A stretch of DNA of 64,000 nt, taken from Pseudomonadota bacterium. GTDB taxonomy: Bacteria; Pseudomonadota; Gammaproteobacteria; Burkholderiales; Burkholderiaceae_C. The stretch lies in the NCBI GenBank assembly GCA_030538605.1, contig JAUNTQ010000002.1, forward strand, positions 62,001 through 126,000, given 5' to 3'. The translations under genes were made by a program, and so were the position numbers. The notes below the pieces were generated by a model. That model ran no database searches and was not told the DNA's origin. It was given only the letters and a program-made list of their open reading frames with translations. Within the stretch, counting starts at the first letter, position 1; each line of letters starts with the position of its first letter. Below are positions 1 to 6,841 of this stretch, piece after piece.

Positions 1-1184
1 CCCGGCCCGCCTACACCGTGGTGCAGGTCAGCAGCCTGGCCGTGGGCCTGCTGGCGCTGGTGCTGCTGGTGCTGCTGCGCACCGACCTCATCGCCAGCTG
101 GCGCGCCGCCACCCCGGCCGATGCGCCCAACCGCTTCGTCATCAACGTCATGCCCGATCAGGGCGACGACTTTCGCGCCGCGCTGCATGCCGCGGGCGTG
201 AGCCAATACGACTGGTACCCCATGTTCCGCGGCCGTCTGGTGGGCGTGAACGGCCAGGACGTCGCGCCCGAGAGCTATGCCGACGACCGCGCCAAACGCC
301 TGGTGGAGCGCGAGTTCAACCTCTCCCACGCGCTGCAAAAGCCCGCCCACAACGACATCGCCGCCGGCCAATGGCAAGAGGGCGAAGCCGGTGCCATCAG
401 CGTCGAAGCCGGCTTGGCCGACACCCTGGGCCTGAAGCTGGGCGACACGCTGCGCTTCGACGTGGCGGGCATGCCCGTGGACGCGCGCATCACCTCGCTG
501 CGCAAGGTGGACTGGGGCAGCATGCACGTGAACTTCTTCGTCATGTTCCCCGTGGCCGACATGCCCGAGATGCCCATCACCTACATCGCCGCCTATCGCG
601 CGCCCGAAACTTCGCCCCCACGCTCCTCCGCTGCGCGTGATTCACTGCCCCCCGAGGGGGCGCGCGCCACCTCGGGACGGCCCGGCGATGGCGCGGTCAG
701 CTTCGACAACGCCCTGGTGCGCCAGTTTCCCAACATCACCAACGTGGACATGAGCGCCACCATCGCCCAGGTGCAGCGCGTGCTCGACCAGGTGATCCGT
801 GCGGTGGAATTCCTCTTCGGCTTCACCCTGGTGGCCGGGCTGATCGTGCTGTTTGCCGCCGTCAGCGCCACGCGTGAAGAGCGCGCGCGCGAATTCGCCA
901 TCATGCGCGCCGTGGGCGCAGGCAGCCGCCTGCTGGCCCACGTGCAGCGCGCCGAGCTGCTGGGCGTGGGCCTGCTGGCAGGCTTTCTCGCCAGCGTGGT
1001 GGCCAGCGCCGTGGGCTGGGCCATGGCGCGCTACGCCTTCGACTTCAGCTGGACCGCCTCGCCCCTCGTGCCCCTGGCCGGTGCCGCCGCAGGTGCCGTG
1101 CTGGCGCTGCTGGCCGGCTGGTGGGGCCTGCGCGAAGTGCTGCGCCGCCCGGTGGTGGACACGCTGCGCCGCGCGGCGCAATGA
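1..1184 (+). CDS. FtsX-family ABC transporter permease, 3' part (YbbP-like)
   Basis: The reading frame is open from the left edge, so this is the C-terminal ~393 residues of a longer permease; the first GTG at 18 is not taken as the real start. A hydrophobic segment opens the visible part, followed by a large extracytoplasmic domain. Near the end come three membrane segments with the typical FtsX sequence EERAREFAIMRAVGA. The architecture fits the YbbP type of permease, which works with a LolD/YbbA-like ATPase; such an ATPase is encoded far away at 37531-38247. Residues encoded by about 611-688 (Pro/Ser/Ala/Gly/Arg-rich) interrupt the domain between YIAAYRAPE and FDNALVRQFPNIT and look like an in-frame repeat insertion. 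The substrate is unknown. Confidence 0.85.
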   Translation, partial: RPAYTVVQVSSLAVGLLALVLLVLLRTDLIASWRAATPADAPNRFVINVMPDQGDDFRAALHAAGVSQYDWYPMFRGRLVGVNGQDVAPESYADDRAKRLVEREFNLSHALQKPAHNDIAAGQWQEGEAGAISVEAGLADTLGLKLGDTLRFDVAGMPVDARITSLRKVDWGSMHVNFFVMFPVADMPEMPITYIAAYRAPETSPPRSSAARDSLPPEGARATSGRPGDGAVSFDNALVRQFPNITNVDMSATIAQVQRVLDQVIRAVEFLFGFTLVAGLIVLFAAVSATREERAREFAIMRAVGAGSRLLAHVQRAELLGVGLLAGFLASVVASAVGWAMARYAFDFSWTASPLVPLAGAAAGAVLALLAGWWGLREVLRRPVVDTLRRAAQ

Positions 1185-1307
1185 GTGGGCGGCCATGCCC
1201 GCCGTCTGTGCGCCCTGCGCAACAGACATGTGCCATACCTTGTAGGTCAAAGTCCATTCCAAGGGTTTTTACTTAATACTTTGGCCTGCATGTGATTCAC
1301 TTGGCGC

Positions 1308-2504
1308 ATGACAGACACCACCAAAACCGTTCATCTGGCCCTGCAAGGCGGCGGCGCGCATGGCGCATTCACCTGGGGCGTGCTTGATGCGCTGCTGACC
1401 GACGGGCGTTTGCGCTTTGCCGGCATCAGCGGCACCAGCGCGGGCGCGGTCAACGCCGTGGCGCTGGCCCACGGCTGGGCCGCTGCGCAGGACGCTGGGC
1501 GCGACCCCGCCGAAGGCGCGCGCGTGGCGCTGGCCCACATCTGGAAAAAGGTGATGGAGCTGGGCGCCCTGAGCCAGAGCGCCGCGCGCCTGACGCGCCT
1601 GATGATGGGCGCGCTGCCCGGCGCGCTGGCCAAGTTCTCGCCGTATCAGGCCAACCCGCTCGACTACAACCCCCTGCGCACGCTGATCGAGGAAGCCATC
1701 GACTTCGAGCGCCTGTCGCGCCTGAAAAGCCCGCGCGTGTTCGTTGCCGCCACCGATGTCGAAACCGGCCGCGCCCGCTTTTTCAGCGGCAAGCGCCTCA
1801 CCGCACAAGCCGTGATGGCCTCGGCCTGCCTGCCGCAGCTCTTTCAGGCCCCCGAGATCGACGGCAAGCTCTACTGGGACGGTGGCTATGCCGCCAACCC
1901 CGCGCTCGGCCCGCTGGTGGAAATGGGCGAGAGCAGCGACATCCTGCTGGTGCAGATCAACCCGCTCAAGCGCGCGGGCCGCCCCACCACGGCAGCCGAA
2001 ATCGCCGACCGCGTGAACGACCTCACCTTCAACGCCAGCCTGATCGCGCAGATGCGCGCCATCGCGCTGGTCAACGAGCTGGCCGCCAGCGGCGTGGCGG
2101 GCGAGGGCATCAAACCCATCCGCATGCACCGCATCGACGGTGGCCGCCCGCTGGGCGACATGCCAGCCGCCAGCAAGGCATCGCCCCAGCCCGCCACCGT
2201 CGAAAAGCTCTTCGAGCTGGGGCAGGCCAGCGCCCAGCGCTGGCTGAAAAAACACCTCGACGCCGTAGGCACACGCAGCAGCGTCAACCTGCACCGCGAC
2301 TATGGCGACCCGCTCAAGCTCGACCTCGACCTGCCCGAGCCTGCCGCCGATGCGCCCGCCGCACCAACCCCCGAACACGAAGCCGAACGCCACGCCTGGC
2401 AAGAGCTGGCCCGCTTTCGCTGGTCGCCCCAGCAACAAGCCGCCGCCGCCGACGCCGCCAGCAGCGCCACCCAGGCCGCTGCCGATGCGGCGCGCAAGAG
2501 TTGA
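1308..2504 (+). CDS. Patatin-like phospholipase family protein
   Basis: A 398-residue predicted Ser-Asp dyad lipid acyl hydrolase. The N-terminus has the oxyanion-hole glycine run LQGGGAHGAF (residues 12-21), then the nucleophile elbow GTSAG with Ser44. The DGG motif that supplies the catalytic Asp lies in YWDGGYAANPAL near residue 193. The last ~60 residues are rich in Ala, Pro and Gln and are probably disordered. No signal peptide is visible. The ATG at 1308 directly precedes the conserved beta strand, so the start is well supported. The gene stands alone between a permease and a toxin-antitoxin pair. The family includes phospholipases and lysophospholipases, some of which act on stored polyester granules; the actual substrate cannot be read from the sequence. 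Confidence 0.9.
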   Translation: MTDTTKTVHLALQGGGAHGAFTWGVLDALLTDGRLRFAGISGTSAGAVNAVALAHGWAAAQDAGRDPAEGARVALAHIWKKVMELGALSQSAARLTRLMMGALPGALAKFSPYQANPLDYNPLRTLIEEAIDFERLSRLKSPRVFVAATDVETGRARFFSGKRLTAQAVMASACLPQLFQAPEIDGKLYWDGGYAANPALGPLVEMGESSDILLVQINPLKRAGRPTTAAEIADRVNDLTFNASLIAQMRAIALVNELAASGVAGEGIKPIRMHRIDGGRPLGDMPAASKASPQPATVEKLFELGQASAQRWLKKHLDAVGTRSSVNLHRDYGDPLKLDLDLPEPAADAPAAPTPEHEAERHAWQELARFRWSPQQQAAAADAASSATQAAADAARKS

Positions 2505-2679
2505 GAGTGGCAGCAGCGCCGACTGGGCGCTGCTGGCAGGTGTCTTGGGGCCAGTGTCGTGTCACACCTCCAATGTCGGTGTCCGCACCGCCCTCGCCGC
2601 CCGTGGCGGCGTTGCAAATGCTCGCGATACCTCCTGCTTGACTTTCAATCAACAACCAGGGGGAAATTTCTATTTTGGG

Positions 2680-2745
2680 TTGACACTGTGCGTGTCAAAA
2701 ACGCCGTCCGGGGCGCTGGACACGGGGTATTTATGTTACTACAAT
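2680..2745 (+). promoter_or_regulatory. Candidate brnTA operator and promoter
   Basis: A perfect 7-bp inverted repeat TTGACAC-TGTGC-GTGTCAA lies at 2680-2698, and a -10-like TACAAT at 2740-2745, just before the brnT ATG at 2753. BrnA-type antitoxins of the ribbon-helix-helix class normally repress their own operon through palindromes of this kind. The spacing between the TTGACA and the TACAAT is too long for them to form one promoter, so the palindrome is a better operator than -35 candidate. Confidence 0.45.
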
Positions 2746-2752
2746 AATTGGT

Positions 2753-3043
2753 ATGGACATCGGTGATTTCGACCCGGACAAAGACGCTATCAACCGCGCC
2801 AAGCATGATGGGGTCAGTCTGGGCGATGCGGCCCATTTCGATATCGACACGGCGCTGGTGGCCTATGACGACCGGCATGCGGACGCGGAAGACCGCTTCA
2901 AGGCGGTGGGCTTCATCGGCGCGGTGCTGCATGTGCTGGTGTTCACCGAGCGCGGCGGGCAGATTCGCCCGATCAGTTTGCGCCGCGCCGACAAACTGGA
3001 GGTTCGTTCTTATGAAAAACACAAATCCCGCTATGGATTCTGA
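2753..3043 (+). CDS. brnT: BrnT-family ribonuclease toxin
   Basis: A 96-residue protein with the BrnT pattern: FDPDKDAINRAKHDGVSL at the N-terminus, a central FKAVGFIGAVLHVLVFTE strand pair, and the C-terminal block ISLRRADKLEVRSYE. BrnT is a RelE-fold RNase that slows translation when freed from its antitoxin BrnA. The antitoxin gene begins at 3012 inside this gene in another frame, the usual toxin-first arrangement for brnTA. The length matches the family (about 90-100 residues). The start is placed at 2753 because it sits just ahead of the conserved motif; the leader would be very short if the TACAAT at 2740 is the -10 box. Confidence 0.9.
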   Translation: MDIGDFDPDKDAINRAKHDGVSLGDAAHFDIDTALVAYDDRHADAEDRFKAVGFIGAVLHVLVFTERGGQIRPISLRRADKLEVRSYEKHKSRYGF

Positions 3044-3284
3044 TTCGCCGCAGCTAGGCGATGCCTGGTTTGCCCGCGCACGGCCTGCCAGTGAGGTGCT
3101 GCCTGCGCCCGTGCTGGCGGCAGCCCGGCGCGCGCCGGGGCGGCCTGCGGGCAGCAGCAAGGAATCGACCACCGTGCGGTTTGACCGCGATGTGCTGGAG
3201 GCTTTTCGCGCCAGTGGGCCGGGCTGGCAAACGCGCATGAACGCGGCGCTGCGCGACTGGCTGCGAGACCACTCGCCGGCCTGA
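3012..3284 (+). CDS. brnA: BrnA-family antitoxin
   Basis: A 90-residue partner of the preceding BrnT toxin, overlapping it by 32 bases. The C-terminal half carries the ribbon-helix-helix core TTVRFDRDVLEAFRASGPGW followed by QTRMNAALRDWLRDH, typical of BrnA, which neutralises BrnT and represses the operon by binding DNA. The N-terminal half, which wraps the toxin in this family, contains a Pro/Arg-rich stretch (GRPAGSSKESTTVRF). Translation from the ATG at 3012 is preferred because the longer frame would run through the toxin gene. Confidence 0.88.
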   Translation: MKNTNPAMDSDSPQLGDAWFARARPASEVLPAPVLAAARRAPGRPAGSSKESTTVRFDRDVLEAFRASGPGWQTRMNAALRDWLRDHSPA

Positions 3285-3329
3285 TCGCCGCGCGCGGCGG
3301 GCTGCGCCGCGCCAGTGCCGATGCAGGCG

Positions 3330-3723
3330 TCAGAACGGCGCATCGTCGGCCTCCGGTGCCGGTACATCGCCGCTGCCCGGCGTGGGCCTGGGCGGTGGGG
3401 CAATGGGTTCATCCATCGGCGCGGCGTCGTCGCCCTCGGGCGGCCAGTTGGCGGGGCGCTCGAAGCCCATCGTGCGCGCGCCTTGCACGCGGCGGCGGTG
3501 CAGCGCCAACCTTCGTGATCCATCCATGAGCGCACGCGCCGCTGGGCGCACGCTCGATGGCCGCACGTGGGACGAGGTGCCACTGCTGGTAGCCATGCTC
3601 AAACAGCTCTGACGCGCCCTCGTGGCACATGTCGCGCAGCTGCAAATCGGGAATGGCCAGCGCCTGGCAAGCGTCGCGAAAATACTTGCTCAGCAGCGTC
3701 ACCCAAGCGGCAGGGCCAGCCAT
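3330..3723 (-). pseudogene. Small hypothetical gene broken by a frameshift
   Basis: Two minus-strand frames together read as one plausible protein. From 3723 the first frame gives MAGPAAWVTLLSKYFRD...QLRDMCHEGASELFEHGYQ...VPRAAIERAPS. Near 3535-3550 it should pass into the frame giving ARALMDGSRRLALHRRR...GARTMGFERP and a natural, Pro-rich acidic end at 3330. The join sits in a GC-only run (AGCGGCGCGTGCG), where a one-base insertion or a sequencing error would shift the frame. Neither half alone looks complete. The family is not recognised. It is convergent with brnTA and lies upstream of the tRNA. It could also be an intact gene with an assembly error. Confidence 0.45.
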
Positions 3724-3760
3724 AGCCGCGCAAACACGACCGATACAATCAGCCGCCTTT

Positions 3761-3835
3761 GTCTCCGTAGTTCAATGGATAGAACAAGCGCCTCCTAAGC
3801 GCTAGATGCAGGTTCGATTCCTGCCGGGGGCACCA
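3761..3835 (+). tRNA. tRNA-Arg (anticodon CCT)
   Basis: A complete cloverleaf. The acceptor stem GTCTCCG (3761-3767) pairs with CGGGGGC (3825-3831) with two G-U pairs. The anticodon stem AGCGC/GCGCT encloses the loop CTCCTAA with anticodon CCT at 3794-3796, which reads the Arg codon AGG. The T stem GCAGG/CCTGC encloses TTCGATT. The discriminator A (3832) and the CCA end (3833-3835) are encoded. Confidence 0.97.
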
Positions 3836-3902
3836 GCTTCGCCCTCAGCCACCCGCGCAAGTGGCTTTTTGGCACCTGACGATGGCTGATCAGGGATTGA
3901 TT

Positions 3903-3992
3903 AAAAAGATAGCTGCTTGCGCAAGGTATACATCAAATTCAATACGTTTTGTTTTGAAAATGATGTGTACCGTGCGCAAGCAGCTATCTTTT
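3903..3992. repeat. Family A palindrome, copy 1
   Basis: A ~90-bp near-perfect palindrome. The outer arms read AAAGATAGCTGCTTGCGC and GCGCAAGCAGCTATCTTT, and the inner arms GTATACATCA/TGATGTGTAC are also complementary. It is one of eight copies in the window. It follows the tRNA-Arg gene and probably acts as a terminator on both strands because A/T runs flank it. Confidence 0.85.
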
Positions 3993-4010
3993 ATGTGAGA
4001 CCGGAGTTCC

Positions 4011-4096
4011 GTAGGCTGGGCAGAGCCGAAGGCGAAACCCAGCGCTTTCGCGAGTTGGCCTGCCGAGTTTCGCTTTCGCTGCTGCCCGGCCTGCGC
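4011..4096. repeat. Family B repeat (GTAGGCTGGG), copy 1
   Basis: A degenerate inverted repeat beginning GTAGGCTGGGCAGAGCCGAA and ending with a complementary CTGCCCGGCCTGCGC. Related copies lie at 40021-40102 and 56287-56371. With family A copy 1 it accounts for most of the 400-bp gap between the tRNA and the GNAT gene; the remaining ~140 bases show nothing recognisable. Confidence 0.6.
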
Positions 4097-4238
4097 AGAA
4101 GCCGCTCATACATCCACGCACTCACGCATCTGTCCAGCTCACCCTTCGTGCCAGCCATGTCGCCTGATGTACCCCAAACATGCAGGTGTGTGTGAGGTCA
4201 AGTTCCATGCAAAACGACGAGGAGCCAGGGCGGCAGCA

Positions 4239-4742
4239 TCAGCTGGCTTTTTGGGCAAGTGTGGCGATGGGCAGAACAAAGGCAAGCGGATTGCTGCCCA
4301 GCTGGATGAAGCCATGGTGGCGATAGAAGTCGGCTGCGGTTTCATCTTTTGCATCAACCACAAGTGCAAAAACACCGATGCCCGACTGCATGGTGCGAAG
4401 GCCCGCGTCCCACAGCAATGCTGCTCCAAGCTGTTGTCCCTGGAACGAGATGCCTACGGCAAGACGACCCATCCGCGCCACGGGGACGAGCGGGTAACGT
4501 GGCAACTTCCTTGCCGTCGGCTCGGCAAGTTCGGTCAAGGGGATGCTGCTGGCGGCGAGGGTGTAGTAGCCAGCGACGGCGCCTGATTGTTCAGCGACGG
4601 CGACGTAGCACGCGCTTGTGCGGCGGCGCACGTCTTGCGTCGCCTGTTCCCGCAAGTAGCGATCAAGCGCGTCGCTGCCGCATGTGAAACCGGCGCGGTC
4701 ATGCTCGCGCGCAAGCGCCTCGATGCGAAACCGTGCGGTCAC
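4239..4742 (-). CDS. GNAT acetyltransferase toxin (TacT/AtaT-like)
   Basis: A 167-residue GNAT-fold protein. Family members of this size paired with a DUF1778 antitoxin acetylate aminoacyl-tRNA and stop translation. The N-terminal FTCGSDALDRYLREQA, the central VAGYYTLAASSIPL strand, the acetyl-CoA loop after MGRLAVGISFQGQQLGAALL, and the C-terminal AADFYRHHGFIQLG match the toxin subgroup. The conserved Tyr of the FYRHHGF block is the usual general acid. The start ATG overlaps the antitoxin stop (4739-4742), which implies translational coupling. Its end abuts a repeat-rich region with no further gene. Confidence 0.88.
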   Translation of the reverse strand: MTARFRIEALAREHDRAGFTCGSDALDRYLREQATQDVRRRTSACYVAVAEQSGAVAGYYTLAASSIPLTELAEPTARKLPRYPLVPVARMGRLAVGISFQGQQLGAALLWDAGLRTMQSGIGVFALVVDAKDETAADFYRHHGFIQLGSNPLAFVLPIATLAQKAS

Positions 4743-5026
4743 TTGGCTGGCGCGATCAGTTTCTTGTGAGCCTTTGCTGCGCGCGCCATCGCGGGCGGGA
4801 GGTCAGGCGGTGCCAACAGCACGGCGGCGAAGCGTTGCTGCTCTTCCATCGACAGGCGGATGATCTGCACCTGTTCGATGGTGCGTCGTGCCGCCTCTTG
4901 TGCTGCCCCAACGAGGAAGTCGCTCACGCTGCGGCCTTCGATTTCTGCGGCGCGCCGGACGATCTCCAGCACGTCTGGCGCAATCCGGGCTTCAACACGC
5001 TCGGTTCGGATGGCACTGGTGGACAT
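4739..5026 (-). CDS. DUF1778 (TacA-like) antitoxin
   Basis: A 95-residue antitoxin with an N-terminal ribbon-helix-helix (IRTERVEARIAPDVLEIVRR) and the helix EGRSVSDFLVGAAQEAA. The basic C-terminal tail ends PAMARAAKAHKKLIAP and would occupy the toxin's active site. Antitoxin-first order and the four-base overlap with the GNAT toxin are typical. A palindromic operator sits between the promoter boxes upstream (5049-5078), so negative autoregulation by the antitoxin-toxin complex is likely. Confidence 0.9.
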   Translation of the reverse strand: MSTSAIRTERVEARIAPDVLEIVRRAAEIEGRSVSDFLVGAAQEAARRTIEQVQIIRLSMEEQQRFAAVLLAPPDLPPAMARAAKAHKKLIAPAK

Positions 5027-5048
5027 GGCAAACCTCTCTTTCTCCTTA

Positions 5049-5078
5049 AATGTACGGTCAATTACCGTACAAAGTCAA
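5049..5078 (-). promoter_or_regulatory. Promoter and operator of the tacA-tacT-like pair
   Basis: On the minus strand TTGACT (5073-5078) and TACATT (5049-5054) are separated by 18 bases. Between and across them lies the 8-bp inverted repeat TGTACGGT-CAATT-ACCGTACA (5051-5071). A ribbon-helix-helix repressor bound there would block RNA polymerase. Confidence 0.7.
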
Positions 5079-5102
5079 ACAAAATGATCTCCAGGCCGCT
5101 CC

Positions 5103-5834
5103 TCACACACCCAGGTATTCGCGCCGCACCGCCTCGTTGGCGGCCAGCTCGGTCATGGTGCCGGTGAAGTGGATCTGGCCTTTTTCCAGCACGTAGGCGC
5201 GGTCGGCCACCAGCTGGGCGAAGTGCAGGTTCTGCTCGCTCAGCAGGATGCTGACGCCCTGGCTTTTCAGCGTCTGGATCATCTGGGCCATCTGCTCGAC
5301 GATGAGCGGGGCCACGCCTTCGCTGGGTTCGTCCAGCAGCAGCACGAAGGGGTTGCCCATGAGGGTGCGGGCCACGGTGAGCATTTGCTGCTCGCCGCCG
5401 CTCATCTGCCCGCCGGGGCGCTGGGGCATGTCGGCCAGGTTGGGGAAGAGCTTGAACAGCGCCTCGGGCGTCCACTGCGGTGCGGCGCTGCCGTCAGGCC
5501 ACTGGCGCGCGGGCTGCTGGCCGACGGCCAGGTTTTCCAGCACCGTCAGGTCGGTGAAGATGCGCCGGTTTTCGGGCACGTAGCCCAGTCCCAGGCGCGC
5601 GGCGGTGTGCGGCTCGGCGCGCGAGAGGTCATGCCCCATGAAGTGGATGCGGCCTGCGCGGCGCGGCACCAGGCCCATCAGGGCCTTGAGCGTGGTCGAT
5701 TTGCCCGCGCCGTTGCGCCCCATCAGCGCCACCACCTCGCCGCGCCCCACGTCGAGCGACACGTCAAACAGAATCTGCGCTGCGCCGTACCAAGCGGTGA
5801 GCTGTCGGGCTTGCAACAAGGCGGTGCTGCTCAT
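5103..5834 (-). CDS. livF: Branched-chain amino-acid-type ABC transporter ATPase LivF
   Basis: A 243-residue nucleotide-binding subunit. It has Walker A GRNGAGKST, Q-loop sequence ENRRIFTDLTVLENL, signature MSGGEQQ and Walker B FVLLLDEPSEGVAP, the last being characteristic of LivF. The frame extends upstream through a repeat to 5975, but the ATG at 5834 precedes the conserved start of the domain and is chosen. It is the last gene of livHM-livG-livF. The 118-bp spacer to livG is filled by a hairpin repeat, which could uncouple the amounts of LivG and LivF. Confidence 0.92.
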   Translation of the reverse strand: MSSTALLQARQLTAWYGAAQILFDVSLDVGRGEVVALMGRNGAGKSTTLKALMGLVPRRAGRIHFMGHDLSRAEPHTAARLGLGYVPENRRIFTDLTVLENLAVGQQPARQWPDGSAAPQWTPEALFKLFPNLADMPQRPGGQMSGGEQQMLTVARTLMGNPFVLLLDEPSEGVAPLIVEQMAQMIQTLKSQGVSILLSEQNLHFAQLVADRAYVLEKGQIHFTGTMTELAANEAVRREYLGV

Positions 5835-5852
5835 GGCATGCATGGAGCTTGG

Positions 5853-5940
5853 CCGAACGCAGAGATCGCAGAGGTACGCAGAGGACGCAGAGCAGGCACA
5901 AGGATTTCCTCTGCGCTCTTTGCGCATGCTCTGCGTTCGG
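5853..5940. repeat. Family C hairpin repeat in the livG-livF spacer
   Basis: Starts CCGAACGCAGAG and ends with its complement CTCTGCGTTCGG, with further CGCAGAGG units inside. Related sequences are at 6741-6831, 30621-30684 and 57624-57691. Being transcribed within the liv operon, it would form a stable RNA hairpin. Confidence 0.8.
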
Positions 5941-5952
5941 TATTCAAGGTGT

Positions 5953-6720
5953 TCACGCTGCCCCCTCCTGCTCAAACGTCTTGCCGCTGCCGAAATACAC
6001 CTGCTGCACCTGCGGGTGCGCGCGAATGTCGACGGGTGTGCCTTCGGCGATCAGGCGGCCGCGCGCCAGCACGATGATGCGGTCGGCGTGGGCAAACACC
6101 ACGTCCATGCTGTGCTCGGTGAACAGCACGGCCATGCCGCGCTCGCTCACCAGGCGGCGGGTGAGGGCCATCAGCGCGTGGCGCTCGGGCGGGGCCATGC
6201 CGGCGGTGGGTTCGTCCATCAGCAGCAGCTTGGGTGCGTTGGCCATGGCCATCGCCAGTTCCACGCGCTTGATGTCGCCATAGGCCAGCTCGCTGCACGG
6301 TCGGTCGGCCTGGGGGGCCATGCCCACTTGCGCCAGCAGGTGCAGCGCCTCGTCCCGGTGCTGAAGGGCCGCGCGGCTGAACAGCGAATAGATGCGCCGC
6401 GCGTGCGAGAGCAGGGCCATCTGCACGTTTTCCACCACGGTGAGCGAGGCAAAGGTCTCGGCGATCTGGAAGGTGCGGCCCACGCCCAGCCGCCAGATGT
6501 CGCGCGGCTGGCGGCCCACCAGCTCGTGCCCGTCCAGGCGGATGGAGCCGCGATCGGCCTTGAGCTGGCCGCCCACCATGTTGAAGGTGGTCGTCTTGCC
6601 CGCGCCGTTGGGGCCGATCAGCGCCAGCAGCTCGCCCGCGCGCAGCGAAAAGCCGATGCCGTCCACGGCCTTCACGCCGCCGAAGGATTTGCCGAGGCCT
6701 TGCACAGTCAGCAGGCTCAT
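5953..6720 (-). CDS. livG: Branched-chain amino-acid-type ABC transporter ATPase LivG
   Basis: A 255-residue ATPase. It has Walker A GPNGAGKTT, the LivG-type signature SELAYGDIKRVE in place of LSGGQ, Walker B LLLMDEPTAGMAP and the H-loop sequence LFTEHSMDVVF. With LivF it forms the heterodimeric motor that powers import through the fused LivHM permease. The ATG at 6720 opens MSLLTVQGLGKSFGGVKAVDG, a standard LivG start. A perfect-arm palindrome lies between it and the upstream permease gene. Confidence 0.93.
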   Translation of the reverse strand: MSLLTVQGLGKSFGGVKAVDGIGFSLRAGELLALIGPNGAGKTTTFNMVGGQLKADRGSIRLDGHELVGRQPRDIWRLGVGRTFQIAETFASLTVVENVQMALLSHARRIYSLFSRAALQHRDEALHLLAQVGMAPQADRPCSELAYGDIKRVELAMAMANAPKLLLMDEPTAGMAPPERHALMALTRRLVSERGMAVLFTEHSMDVVFAHADRIIVLARGRLIAEGTPVDIRAHPQVQQVYFGSGKTFEQEGAA

Positions 6721-6740
6721 GCGGTGCTGTCTCCAATACC

Positions 6741-6831
6741 TTCACCGCAGAGGCGCAGAGAACGCAGCGGTTCGCAGAGAAATTTCGCTTTTCTCCGCGA
6801 ACCGCTGCGTTCTCTGCGCCTCTGCGGTGAA
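6741..6831. repeat. Family C palindrome in the livHM-livG spacer
   Basis: Arms of about 40 bp starting TTCACCGCAGAGGCGCAGAG and ending with the complement CTCTGCGCCTCTGCGGTGAA surround a short A/T-rich loop. It fills the 121-bp gap between livHM and livG. Confidence 0.9.
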
Positions 6832-6841
6832 CAAAAAACCT

